From Nothopassalora personata (lineage: Eukaryota > Ascomycota > Dothideomycetes > Mycosphaerellales > Mycosphaerellaceae), in the NCBI GenBank assembly GCA_033816765.1, contig CM066288.1:2356001-2420000 (forward strand): a stretch of DNA of 64,000 nucleotides. Direction: 5' to 3'. Shown piece after piece: positions 1-12,400 of this stretch (positions within the stretch are counted from its first letter, which is position 1; each line of letters opens with the position of its first letter). A program made the translations under genes and the position numbers. The notes under the pieces were generated by a model. That model was given only the letters and a program-made list of their open reading frames with translations, was not told the origin of the DNA and did not search any database.

Positions 1-1685
1 TAACTTTATCGATAGAAAATAGTCCGACCTTAATATAATCTAGTTTCTTAGTCTATCTTCTTATTCTTAAGTTTTTTATAAGGAGATAGACCTTATCCCT
101 CTCTTTTAGTAGAGGTGCTATTTTCCTTATGTCTTGCCGCTATTAAGACAGTCTTTTATTATGCATCTTCGATCGCCTTACGTGTTTCTTTATATACTTC
201 CTTAAGAGTATCCGTCGTTACGATTGCTCTTTCGGCCTATAGATAGGATCTAGGTGTTCTAAATAAGTTAGGATCTTTACTAAAGTTCGTATAAAATAGT
301 ATCGTTAAAGTCGTCTCTAATTTATAGTTATTTAGTACAATCTACGCTATTAGTAGTAGTAAAACCTAGTTGTCTTATACGTAGTTAACGTAGTGCCGTA
401 GGTATTGTTCTAGCGTCTAATTTATCCTCTCGGTCTATCCGTCTGTTTCTAGATAATATGCTATTAATAGTTTATGTTTAATTCCGATAGTTCCTATAAG
501 CGTTTTCTAGTAATTTAATATAAATAGCTTATCTCTATCTATTATAAATGCTTAGGGGAATCTATAGTATCGGATAAGTCTATCTAGTATAAGGTGTCCG
601 AGCTGCTCTATATTATATATCTCTAATATAGGAATAAAGTGTACGTATTTTATAAGCCTATTAACTATAACTAGTATTATGTCGTATAGTTGTTTTGTAA
701 CTTAGTCCCTTAACGGTAGGAGTTTCGTAATAAAGTCTATTATAACTTCGTCCTATAGTTTTGTTAGTAGTGTCCTAAACTGTAGGTAACCATACTTCGA
801 GTGTTTTGTAGCCTTGTTTTATTAGTAGTGTACGTATTGTTTAATATAACGTAGCACCTTTTGTCTTATATATAGAAATGAGAAGCTACGTTAGATTAGG
901 TCTATTATCTTTAAAGTTCTAGGGTGTCCGTAAGTTAGTCCGTCGTAATATTATCGTATATATTCTTCTTCTCGATCCTTTAGTACTTAGTACTTTCTTT
1001 ACGATATAGGGAATTATTCGTCCTTATCGCCTAATATCCGTACGATATTATTAAATTCTCTTATGTTAGTACTAAGACTTCCGTCGGGGTTTGTCCTTAG
1101 TATCTTATATTATACTAGTTCTTTTCCTTTTATATAGTCGCTGCTTCGGCTTAGCGTATTAGCGCGGCTATTCTCTCGTTCTAGAGTATATTTAATTTCG
1201 AACTTATACTACCCTAGTAGCTCTAACTAGCGGGCTTACCTTCGGGTAAGTTCTTTTATCGTCGTAAAGTACGTAAGATTCTTATAGTTAGAAAGAATCG
1301 TTAACTTCGGTAGGCCCTCGATATATACTCTCTAATGTTATATAGTAGTAACAATAGCTAGAAGCTCTTTATTATAGATGTCGTAGTTCTATTCCGCTAT
1401 AGTTATTTTCCGGGAGTAATAGGCTACTAGGTGTCTCTACCTATCGTGTGTCTATGTTAGGTACGCGCCTATTGCTATATTAGACGTAGCGGTCTCGATG
1501 TAGACATCCTTACTACTATTAAATAGTCGAAGCGTAGGGGCTAAAGCGTATTATTCCTTAAGTTTCTTAAATGCTTTAATCTATTCCTTTCCCTATTCCT
1601 AGGTAACGTCTTTTCTCGTAAGCATTATTATTAGTGCTACTGTCTTTAAATAGCCCTTAATGAATTTCCGGTTATAGTTCGCTAG
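1..1685 (-). mobile_element. Outer Ty3/gypsy relic, RNase H-integrase half (RIP-mutated)
   Basis: Read on the minus strand, this stretch encodes the downstream half of a Ty3/gypsy polyprotein. About 1440-1585 gives an RNase H start (AFKKLKE, then LRLFNSSKDVYIET and IGAYL). About 1170-1260 gives its end (LELLG, FEIKYTLERENSRANTLSR). About 480-745 gives an integrase core (DFITKLLPLRD, ILVIVNRLIKYVHFIP, FIIDRDKLF). The frame is interrupted only by TAG and TAA codons where glutamine or tryptophan is expected, as RIP produces. The RT, protease and gag of the same element resume at 13806 after a plus-strand element inserted at 1686. The integrase runs off the left edge, so the 3' LTR is not in the window. 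Non-functional. Confidence 0.85.
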
Positions 1686-2055
1686 TATTAACGACTAATA
1701 GGTTGTATTAACCTTAGGTTTAGCGGGGGTCCCTTAGGTCCAACTTGCCTTAATTTCATTTTAGTTTAATTAGACATTTAGGTAAGCTGGTAGAACCTAG
1801 TGTAGCTATTAAGATATATACTACGCAGTTAAGCATTGTAAGCGTAGCATTAAGGAAACAATTCAATTTATACCTCTCGAGTAGAGGGCATAGGGGTTTA
1901 AGTCCGCTAATCCTCTTATTTATCTAGCTACTACGCTGCTCGTTACGTAACCTAATTTCACGGTCCCGGAACCGGCAAATACCCCTACTTACATAAGCGC
2001 CGCTCTATACTACTACAACTCGGATAGGCCTATATAGAGTGGTTAGTAGACATTA
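1686..2055 (+). repeat. 5' LTR of the 12.1 kb element
   Basis: 370 bp, nearly identical to 13432-13801. It starts TATTAACGACTAATAGG and ends GTAGACATTA. It keeps more CA and TG dinucleotides than the internal region, and it carries a degenerate copy of the 26 bp palindrome at 1955-1980. The boundary is set by the end of the homology, the CTAG(T) duplication and the disrupted outer element. Confidence 0.85.
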
Positions 2056-2392
2056 TTTTAGTAGTTAATAAGGGGGGGTATTAAGTGTACACCCGGTAGC
2101 GTATTAGCATCTAGTTTATAAGGTTAAAATCACGGTTCAAGGTCCAAGGTTCACGGTTAAGGTTATTACTCAAGGTTAAGGTTCATAGTTAAGGTTAACT
2201 AAGGTCAAAAACACTTAAGGTCTAAGGTATTTAGTAACAATCACGGTTATAAGGTCCTATTAAGTAATAACTAGTATTAGTGCATTCTAAAGTAAGCACT
2301 ACGTAACAATAGATACGGCTGCATTACTAGAAAAACTTAGTACCTTTACTAACATAGGTAGAGGCTATAAGTAGCCTATAAACCCTACGAAA

Positions 2393-5100
2393 ATGGAAGG
2401 GGTCTATAGGGACTCTATCCCTTATAAGGGGATAGAGGAATCGGAGGAAGGGGAAACACCTAAATCTAGTAAAGAAGGGAGAAGCGGAACTAACGCCGCT
2501 AAATTGGGTATAGGTGTAGGCACGAATAGCATAATTAGAATAGATGCTATAACTGCCCTCTTTAGACGATTAGTAGTAGCAATAGAAAACGCTAGCCCTC
2601 GCTTTCCGCCTCTAGGAGGTGCTAAGAATCCGTTCTTTAATAGCACTAATGCTACTAAGTTCTAGAAGCGGTTTAGCAACCTAATAGACTAGTATCCGCC
2701 TCGGGCATCTATTAAGAAGGATAATTTCTAGGGCGGGTTTAAGCGCAATTGCGAAACTACTATCCGGCGTATAGTTATAAGACTGCCTAGGTAGCTTACT
2801 AACAAGGCACGTTTTAGGAGGGCGTTCTTATTAGAGTTCTTAAGGTTTAACGCCTACTCGATGTAAGGGAGTCGGGAATATCTTAAGGAGATTGTTAGGA
2901 CGTAGTAAGGTAAGAGGCCCGAAGAATAGGATATAAAGGAATTTATCCCCCTATTTATATCCTTAAGTGAGCTAATTGAACCTAAGGATTTAGATAACAG
3001 CTCCCGGAGTCGCCTCCTCCTTTAGGGATTACTAGAGGCAGTCGCGAAAGCGGTCTATAAGGCTTGCGGGCTTTACCTAAAGTAACCTAAGTGTTAGGAA
3101 CCGCTGTACGTTATCCCAACTGGGCTTGGATCTTTGCAGTGATGTCTCTGACTCGTTGAGAAGGTAGTGGTCCCAAACAGTATATGGTGTATACTTGAAA
3201 TGAGTTGAGCACGAAGCTCCTATCTACTTGCAAAAGAGCGTCGTCTATATAGTGCCATGTCTTGGCGCGGTCTGTCCTGCTCTCTCGGTAGAGCACTAAG
3301 AGCGCTCTGCTATGAGTCACACAAGAGCGCCCGCTCATTGGCAGCGCGTGTCCCTATTCCCAACGAATGAAGTTCTTCCACGTGCACGATCGTACCGGAC
3401 CGTAACACTAAGAAGTTTAGGGACTTTTAGAGGATCCTCGATAAAGCTACTAGTATCGTAGATAGTAAGGAGGGATAGAAAGCTATACATATAGATTTCC
3501 CTCTTACTTTACCTTAGCTATACCGCTTAGTTGTAAAGTAAATGCCGCGCCTTAAGCCTAAGATTAACACGCTTAAGAAGGCTACCTCTAGGACTATTAT
3601 TAATAATAACCTAATCTAGAAGGTAGCTAAAATAAGCATACGTGTATACTAGCGTAGTCGCGTCGCGGACGCGGGTTCCTTCTACCTAAGCGAGAATTAA
3701 CGCTCTATATAACCGGAGAGGCACGACCTAGATACTAAGCTATAGGTTTACGCAATGTAGCGTCCCCTATCCTAGAATCGCGAACAGTCTAAAGCGATAG
3801 ATAGTTATTACTATAACTATAGTAGTTCGAAGTACTAGGCTAGTAATTGTAGGGCGATAAGGTCCTTAATATCCCGGGGCTACGTATACCTCGCCCCGAA
3901 CAACTAGTAGTATCTAGGGAAAGAAGGCGATCCGCGTCCTACTAAATTCAACTTTCGGAGGGACTATAGTAAACCGAAACTGCTCTATATACTCCCTCTA
4001 CTCGAAGAAAATTATAGGCCGATCGAGTTTAATAACTAGTATGAAATTCCCGCACTACGTAAGTAATAGATAGGTAGGGACTACACTAGGGTAATAAAGG
4101 TTACGCCTCCTAATTATTCTAAGCCCCCTCCTAACTTTAGGCATTTAATAGAGTATAGCCCTTAGGACATACGGTCTAGCTAAACGGAGAAGGCTACTAG
4201 GACATATTAGGTCTTATTCGGAGAAAGTGAAGCGGAGTAGGCGATCGACTTAGGCGAGCTTAACGAGGTATCTACCTATCCTATATAGTCTAATAAAGTA
4301 GAAGGGAAGGCACCCGTAGGCATTCTAAAGAATCCGCACCCGAGGACCCGGTCCTTAGCCTAGGATCTACGAGCCCGAGCTAAGGCTACTAAGAAAGTTC
4401 GCCTTTAATTAGAATAGGAGATCCGGTAAGCTAAGATTAACTAGCAGCAGGTTAAAATAATTAACGAAGTTAATGCTTAAATAAGCGAAACTTAATTATT
4501 AGCTAAATCTGGGGTAACCCTAGGAAGGGGAAATAATGCCTAAGTAAACGAACTAGGGAACGATACTAGTAAAGGACTGCCTAAGGATATACCTATTAGT
4601 CCCGTAAACGCCCCCTTCGTATAAAGGAGGCGTATGTAGAATGCTAAGACTATAAGGATTAATAACTACGTCCGACAATATAGTTTAGCTAGTAATAGCC
4701 CGGTTATAAAGGAAGAGGGTATTATCTACTAGATTAATTAGATCCTCTAGACGACGTTTCCTAATGTAAATGCCTAGGATTAGTTTCGATATAGTCGCTA
4801 GTTCGAGGCTACCCTCTTCGGTCGCGCTACTAACACCCCCGCTCTTTAAGAAAAGCTCGCTATAGTATAACGCCTTATAGGAAAGGACCGTAAGGTTCGC
4901 ACTAGATAAGTAGTTACCTATAAAGATAAACCTAAGTATAGTAAGGAGGTCTTCCGCGAAGATAGTTAGGCCTAGTATGTCGGAGTATATTTAACTATAC
5001 TTTACTCTAAGGGTGCGGTCCCTACTACTAAGCTATATAAGGACGTTAAGAAAATCCGGCTCTCTAGTGTCCTTAACAACTTTACTATAGTCCCTAGTCC
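2393..5100 (+). pseudogene. gag region of the 12.1 kb element (RIP-degenerate)
   Basis: The ATG at 2393 opens a frame that continues, with TAG/TAA at many positions, through the whole region. The first 90 codons are uninterrupted. The frame is resumed exactly after the solo LTR at 3092-3407: that insertion plus one duplication is 321 bp, a multiple of three. No intact zinc knuckle is visible. I assign gag from its position upstream of the protease and from the charged, repeat-free composition; no motif identifies it. Both in-frame ends are soft. Confidence 0.55.
3092..3407 (-). mobile_element. Solo LTR, 316 bp, free of RIP, inserted in the gag relic
   Basis: The insert runs TGTTAGG...CCGTAACA on the plus strand and is flanked by a perfect 5 bp duplication CTAAG (3087-3091 and 3408-3412). 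On the minus strand it starts TGTTACGGTCCGG and carries CACTATATAGACG, a plausible TATA box, about 150 bp in, so minus is the likely transcription sense. TG...CA ends, a 5 bp duplication and an internal promoter are the marks of an LTR. Unlike all sequence around it, it is full of CA and TG. It has no coding content; the 75-codon minus-strand ORF inside it is incidental. It probably inserted after the RIP event, or was too short to be recognised. Confidence 0.85.
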
Positions 5101-5500
5101 TTAGGTAGTAGCGGAGTTTAGGATAAACAAGAACTAGATTAGATGCCTAATTAATAAGGGTTCCGAGGTGAATATTATCGGCTAGAGGAACGCTTATAGG
5201 TTTAGGTTACTAGTAATGTCTAGTGCTTAGCTTACCTTTCGAGGTGCTAGAGGGCGGGCCTAGTTTAAAGGTGTTATAGGCAATTTGGATGTTTAGGCAT
5301 TTAGGGTTTACTACTAAGTAGACATATTCATCTCCTTAGATCTAAACTCACTAACAATCCTAGGACGTCCGTAGGCCCGCAAGGTACGGCTTACTGCCCG
5401 TAACTACGATAATAGTTCATAGGAGGGGACTATTACTAGCCGTAAAGGTAAAAGTGTTATATTTACTACCCTAATTAGTTTAGATAGGTATAAGACCCTT
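5100..5500 (+). pseudogene. Retropepsin-like protease region of the 12.1 kb element
   Basis: In the pol frame I read RCLINKGSEVNIIG, matching the D-S/T-G active-site loop of a retropepsin with the aspartate changed to asparagine. About 60 residues later comes SLDLNSLTILGRP, like the conserved ILGRP end of fungal gypsy proteases. The spacing and its place between gag and RT fit. The lost aspartate and several TAG codons make it dead. Confidence 0.65.
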
Positions 5501-5635
5501 TAAGAACTGTTAAAAGCGTTAGGAAATAGAAGGGTAGGTTAATTTACGGCGCTTAACCTACCGGTAACTTACTAAAGCCGGATTTAATAAAAATAGTAAG
5601 GTTCTCGTACTATCTCGGAGAAACCTCGGACTTTG

Positions 5636-5661
5636 ATTTACCGGTCCCGGGACCGGTAAAT
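5636..5661. repeat. Perfect 26 bp palindrome, copy 1 (internal)
   Basis: Half-site ATTTACCGGTCCC followed directly by its exact reverse complement, with no loop. An identical copy is at 9454-9479, and partly decayed copies lie in both LTRs (1955-1980, 13701-13726). It sits between the protease and RT regions. Confidence 0.9.
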
Positions 5662-6299
5662 AGCTATAGTAAGGAAAACGGATACGACTACGACATAACG
5701 TATCTATAGGAACCCGGTAAGGCTCTAACGCCTAGTAACCATTTAGCTTACTTATTAGGATTGCTTAGGAGTGCTAGAATAAAGGAACGAGTTATAGAAA
5801 TTAGAATAGGCGCGTTTAAGGGAGATTCTATTACTAACGTTTATTTAGTTTAAGGGGATTAGCCCTCCGAGATCTTAAGGCAATCTACATTAAATGCTTA
5901 GGTACGGAAGCAATAAGTAGGCTAACATATAGCTAACATTAGGATGCCGTAGGTCTTTATAATATATAAGCGTAAGGCGGATAAGAAGAAGCTAGTAGAC
6001 GCGAGCGTTTACGAGCGACTAGAATTACGAGTTAAGGGAGATATAGAATAGAAGCGTAGGGCACTATACCTAGAGTCTAAAATGCCTAAAGGATAAGGTC
6101 CGTTTAACGGGAAGTACTTAAGTAAGAAATTCTTAAGTATTAAGCGAGGTAGCTAGATTACTCTAGAACGACTTACCTTAATTAAGGTTAGCATTAAGCT
6201 ATTACTAATAGAAAGGGCCTTATTCGATAAGATGCTCTATAACCGGGAGGCAGTCCTCGCTTAGGATTTTAGTTACATAAGGCAAATTAGGCACGACGT

Positions 6300-7700
6300 T
6301 ATACCACCTTAGAAGATTAACACGGTCCCTTATAGGCTATAGTAGGCACGCCCTATCCGGTTGCACCTAAGTCTTAGGGCAATTATTAAGCGCATAATTA
6401 GAGCCCGGATTAAGAATAACATCCTAGAATACTTATAAGGGGCATATTCTAATAGCTAGTTCCTAGTCGTAAAGAAGGTTAATGCCTCTAGAAGCGATGT
6501 ACCATATCGGTTGATTAACTTAGCTATACTCCTAAATGAGGTTACTATACGCGATGCTAACATTCCACCGGACACGGATAGCTTCTTAGAGGATTTTACC
6601 GGGTACCGAGTCGCTTCACTTATAGACCTGTTTTTAGGTTATAATTAGATTACTTTAGATAAGTCCTACCGGGACTTAATAGCCTTCATAACCCCTCTTA
6701 GCCTAGTACGCAACACGACTCTACCTTAAGGAGCTACTAATTCAGTTACTTAGTTCGTGCGTACGGTAATAAAGATTCTACTTAATTATATCTCGTATCG
6801 AGCGAAGCCGTTTCTCGATAATATCGGTATTAAGGGACTAACTAAGGACTATAGGAATGCCGAAGTAGAGCCTAGGTTAAGAAAATAGGTCGTTAAGCAC
6901 ATCGTTTCCCTAGATCTAGTTCTTACTAACCTAGAAAGAGCTAGTGCGGTAGTTGCTAGAGGTAAATCGTAATGGTTATACAAAAAGCTTAAGATTGTTA
7001 GGTACGTTACTAGCCCGGATAGTCGCTATCCTAACCTAAAGGTTGTAGCTAAGATCCTAGATTAGCCTACGCCTACCTATATTAAGGAGGTCCGTACCTA
7101 TAAAGGGCTGTATATGTACTTCCGGATATAGATCCCCTAGTTCGTTATTATCGCTCGACTAATGTATAAGCTACTAAAGAAGGACGCCGAGTTCACCTAG
7201 ATAGAAAATAAGCAGTTCTCGAAAGAAGAGGTTACTAGATATCTTATATAGGCTCTAGCCTTAGTTACCCTCTACTACTTACCTAGTGCTAGGTCTATCT
7301 TTATCTCAGTTAATGCTAGCGGTACTAGATAGGGATGTATCGTTTCTTAAGAATTAATAGACAGCACTCGACGGCGTTACCCGGTGCGGTATAAGAGTAG
7401 AATCTAGAACGCGTTAGAATTTAGATATAATGCTAGTAAGCGGGAATGCCTTAGGGTCCTTAAGGGGCTTAAGAAGATCTAGAGATATATTACTAGCATT
7501 AATGTTGTCCTTAAGGTTAATGCTAAGACACTTATATAGTAGCTTAACCGGCCGGCTTCGGACCTACCGAACTCGGCAATAGCCCGGTAGGTCGTATAGA
7601 TTAGGTTATTTACGTTCGAGGTAAAACACGTTACGGGGACTAGACATACTAGCCTAGATGCCCTATCTCGTAGGCCCTCTACACCTTAGGAACCTAGGGA
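6300..7700 (+). pseudogene. Reverse transcriptase-RNase H of the 12.1 kb element
   Basis: The pol frame keeps recognisable Ty3/gypsy RT blocks: a start like VPYRLINLAILLNE, then RVASLIDLFLGYN, IAFITPLSLVRNTTLP and KPFLDNIGIKG. The last is the catalytic F/Y-x-D-D box with the second aspartate changed to asparagine (codons at 6811-6822). RNase H follows (about 7290-7560), with FISVNASG where VDAS is expected, and then HVTGTRHTSLDALSRRP. All in-frame stops seen are TAG or TAA at expected Gln or Trp positions. Inactive relic. Confidence 0.85.
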
Positions 7701-7899
7701 AGCTAACGAAGACGAAGTCGACTAGATAATTAATAATAAGCTATTCGAGTACCCGGAGCCGGTCGATACCTATCTAGTTAAAATCTAGAAAACACGACAT
7801 CTCGGGGACTAATATTTTAAGGGCTCTTAGTAGCTTACTTAGGTTATAGAAACTAGGACCCGGCCCGATAGTGTTACCCGTACTAAGTACCGGCGGCTA

Positions 7900-9000
7900 G
7901 TAAAGAAGAGCGTTAACTTCTTTATCCGAGACCAATTGCTATTCTTCTAGAAGCGCCGAGGAGCACCGTTACAACTTGTAATTAACGATAATAAGGCTTA
8001 GAAGGAGATCGTTATAGAATGCTATAAAAGACACGGTTATCGTAGCGCTAAGGTCGTGTATAACCTTATTTCCGATCGGTATTACTAGGACGGGTGCTTT
8101 GCCGATGTCTCTACGTAGGTTCGAAGTTATGCTCCTTATAGGTTTCGCGAAGGTAACTAGCGCGCTAGTAAGCTTCACTTATCGAGCCCTTAGGTCATTA
8201 GTAGGAAAAGGTACTCGGACCCCGTCTAGGTGCATAAAAATAGATACCTCCTAGTTACGCGCGAAGCACTTAGTAACTAGATCGAGGCTAGAGTAACAAG
8301 GGCACCTCCTAGCTCTAAGACGGTTACTAAGTTTCTATACGAAGATGTCTTCTATAGGTACGGCTACTATACTAAAATTGTACTTAATAACGCTACGGTT
8401 TATGCGGCTAAGGTTAAACGGTTACTCGTGGGACTTAGTGTTCGAAGGATCCGAATATTACCGTACCATCCGTAGTCTAATACTCCGGTCGAGGTTAGGC
8501 ACCGTCCGATTCTTATAGCGTTAGTAAAGCTTATAAGGAACACATACCGCGGATAGGAGTAATAGGTACCCGCTGTATTATAGGCCAATAGGACTACGAC
8601 CTATCGTACTACTAGAATAACGCTAGCTTAGGTCCTATATAGCTATCGCACGATTCTACCAATTGAGGTTAAGTACCCGACGTAGGCGAATTATTAATGG
8701 GGATCGGTAAGAACGACTAAGGATCTACTTACTATACGTGCGCGTTAACTCTAGGCTCGAGACCTTAGTTTAGAAGAGCTACATGCTCGAAGAAAGCGAC
8801 TAAGAGAACTTAGTAAGGACTACTTTAATTCTTACCGGAATGTTAACTTTATTAGTTTCTAGAAGGGCGACCTTATTATAAGGTTCGACAAGCTATATAA
8901 GGATGACTTCTTACGCAAGATCGGTTACCGATAGTAAGGTCCATATCGGGTGTCTAGTGTCTCTAGGGAGTTTAGTACCTATATTCTTAAGGAACTTAAT
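7900..9000 (+). pseudogene. Integrase of the 12.1 kb element
   Basis: In frame with the RT relic I read a catalytic-core pattern: RYLLVTREALSN, then VLNNATVYAAKVKRLL (a D-N-G site changed to N-N-A), then RILPYHPQSNTPVEVRHRPI, matching the conserved PYHPQxNG-VE box of retroviral-type integrases. A C-terminal part with KGDLIIRF follows near 8860. The lost catalytic residues and multiple TAG codons show it is dead. Confidence 0.85.
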
Positions 9001-9453
9001 AGTACGCTAATGAAGGGAGTTTAGGCACGAGAAAACCTTAAGATAGTTCTAAAGCTTCGCCCGGATAACATAGGAGTACTAGGCCTGGATAATGGGATCG
9101 ATCTCGTAATAGGGGAGGGAGAAGTCGCTAATAGCGAAGACAGTAGTAATTCGAACGAGATCGAGCCTATCGCCGACGAAGACGTACTACCTATAGGAGT
9201 TAACGAAAGGGGATCGTATCCTAAACCGGAATCTAAGAAGCTATAGGTTAGGCCTTATAACCTTTCTATAGCCGAAATTTTACAGTTTAGTAGGATCGAG
9301 GCTAAGAACTAATTAGTTAGTAATAGCGTACGGAGTTTACTTCCCTTAGGCATGTGTTGCATATGCCCTTTAGTTTATTAAGCCGATTTGGTTATCTAGA
9401 CTTTACTTTATAGGGTATTCTTACCTTAGTTAGACCTTAGTTAGTAGAGTTAC

Positions 9454-9479
9454 ATTTACCGGTCCCGGGACCGGTAAAT
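9454..9479. repeat. Perfect 26 bp palindrome, copy 2 (after integrase)
   Basis: Identical to the palindrome at 5636-5661 and placed just after the end of the integrase region, where the extra 3.9 kb segment begins. Confidence 0.9.
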
Positions 9480-12400
9480 CGGATTACGTGATAGCGTAGC
9501 ATACCCCTACCGAATGCTTACCTAGGTGGTTACTAGCACTAGTTTTCGGTTACATGTAGGGTCATTAGACCTTTAGTGTAACCTTAATAGCACTGCTCTT
9601 ACTACTTATAAGACCGGTCTCGGCGCTACTGCCTTATAACGGTTATAGGGACATACGCTAAGAGGCATACTTAAGCGTAGCTCTCTACCTACTACTTCCT
9701 CTCTTTTTCTTTAAACACTAATACTATTACTAGAACCACTAACACATCTATCTACTACTATATACATTAGACGGTTCTTTAGCCTCTCTCTTTACGACCT
9801 TAACCTTCTTTAAAGCCCCCCCTCCTAATATTAAGCTTTTAAAGCTTACTAATACTCTAGAGTAGTACTACGAGATAGCTAACTCTTACGATCTTACTAC
9901 TAGCGAATCCTAGTTATTATAGCTTTAGCTAGTCCTTTATTACGCCTAGCTAATTCGAGTATAGCGCTTACTAGTACTATTACTAGGCTTACCCGCCTAC
10001 CTTAGACCTTATTCGAGTCCCTTCGTCTACCGGATAACGTTAAGCATGTCCTTACTAACATAAACACGCCGAAGTCCGCCGCTAATGTTATGTTCCGTAA
10101 GCTTAGTTCTTAGAAGCGGGTTAAGGTGTTAAAGGACTTCTATAAGGGCTTCGAGAAGGTGTTCGAAGACTACTCCGTCTAGGTTAACCTATTTTTCGAG
10201 GAAGTTAAGAACGGTATAGGTAAGAGCTATAAGGATAAATTCCTTAGTAATAAGAAGCTCGATGTCTTATTTCCTATCGTCGGTAAGATTCGTAAGACCG
10301 GTTTAGAGATTCGTAACCGAGAGAAGACTCTTCGAGCTACGCTTACCCGCTACTAGCTATAGTGGATAGACAATAAGATTCTTAATCGACGCGTTATCTC
10401 CGAGCTTTATAGTACTAATAGCGGGCGCCGCTAGTTTACGGCCTTTATTAATAAGTACCTAGACTATAGTAGGGCTATTAGTAGAATTTAGAGGGCATTA
10501 ATCTAGCGTATAAGGATCGGTCGTAAGGGCATAGATCGTAAGCGAATTCTAGAGCCTAGTAATCTTACCCGGTGCGATAGGGAGGCTAAAGCACGTAGCA
10601 TTAATCCGTAGTCGGCTAAGAGTAGGGAGATTATTAGACGACACCGCCTAGCCGTCTACAAGGATAGCCTTCTATACTTTATAGAAGGTACTATTACTAA
10701 GAAGTCCGCGTCCCTAGAGGATAGCATAGATTAACCTAGACTATCTAGCTAGTAATAGCCTTAGCTACTACCGGGTAGTAAAGGTAAAGGACGTGTAAAG
10801 AGTACTACGCTAACTCTACTAGCCTCTACTTAGCCTATAGTCCTATCGAGAGGCGGTCGTAAGTCGAGTCGACTTAAGTAGCTTCGTATAGGCGAGAGCA
10901 TAGGTAAGGGTATAACTACGCCTACTCGATCCTCGCCTAACCGAACGCTAGACGGCGCACCTATACGCGAGGGCAGTCTACTAGGTATACCGGTGAGTAC
11001 TCTACGATCTACTCCGGCCTTAACTAAGAATAGCAATCCGATACTTACTATGTTACCTTCGGCTATAATTAGGGATGTATTAGTCTTTAAGGAGTAGATC
11101 CTATAAGAAGACGAGGCCCTCCGGATTAAGCGCGCTAACTGCACCTATAATAAGCGGTACTATAGCGTTAAGTTTAGAAACTCGATTAATGTAGATAGCA
11201 TTAACTAGCTACCTAAGTACCGGATAGCGGGCCTTAAGATGCTCGAATATGCTATCTCGTAGGTTCTTAAGAGGGATAGTAAGGTTAGCGCTATAATGTG
11301 CGATTAGCATGTTCGAGATTTCTACTATAAGGCCCTCTACTTCGTTACGAATCCCGGTATTACCGCTAATACCCTATATAAGCGTGCGCTTAAGGTCTAA
11401 GACTAGCTCTTTAAAGGTAAGAGTTTTTTAGCTATCAAGGTGAAAAATGGGTCGTGGTTTCGCCCTAATAAGCGTAGTTAGAAGACTATTAACCCGCTTA
11501 GCTACCTTCGCGTTCGAGGCAAAATCGGTACTACGAGTAGTATCGTTACGTATACTAACTATCACTAGATCCTCGACAAATTCGGCATTAATAAAGCTAA
11601 CTAAGCCAATCTTAATAGTACCGGTACCTATATTAATAGCAATATACTATGCTAGTATAATAACGCTAACCTAGCGCCGCGGGTTAAAACGGTTAGAGAA
11701 ATAATAAGTCGAGAATTCGACGTATACTAATAGTACCTACGAGAATTAACCAATGTTAGTAACGGCGGCGTCTACTAGAACATGTAGTATTCTCTAAGCT
11801 AATAGATTATGCGATAAGACCCCGGGCTATAGCTCTTATAAGTAGCGCTATACCCTTAACACTGCACTCGATTTATCTCCTTCCCTAGGCCTACGATTTT
11901 TAGCTTTAATAGGGCTTATTAGGGGGGTGACGCGAACGCTATAGTATAGTATACTAGGGTCGACTTAAACCTTAAAGTTAAAAACTACTAGACTAGTAAC
12001 CGGCTTAACATGCTATACTCTCTTAACTTAGAGGATACTAGTAGGCCGGAGTTTTTATACGGTTTCTATAAGTAAGAGAATGCTATAGAGTTCATCTAGT
12101 AGTACCGGAATAACGACTACATAGAAGACGGCCGATTTAAGCGTTTCTTCTCGGTTAGGGTTTAGAATTACCTAAGTAAAAACCGCACTAGCTAGTTTAG
12201 AGAGGATCAAGCGCTAGGCAAATGCGGGTAACTACTATAGGCGTTCTAATAAGGTAGGCCGTACATAAGAAGACGCTACGTTAGATTAACCCTTACTTTA
12301 TCGAGATCCGCGACGATAACTATCTTAAACTCTAGCGAAGCTAGAGTATGCACTAGGTAATGAACCTCTATCGTAACTTTAAGACGCTAAGTAAGAGCGC

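Noticed and set aside
3111..3338. A minus-strand stretch with tRNA A-box-like sequence (TGACTCATAGC, then GAGCGCTC), suggesting a SINE
   Set aside because: No B box, no poly-A or simple-repeat tail. The TG...CA ends with a perfect 5 bp duplication fit a solo LTR much better.
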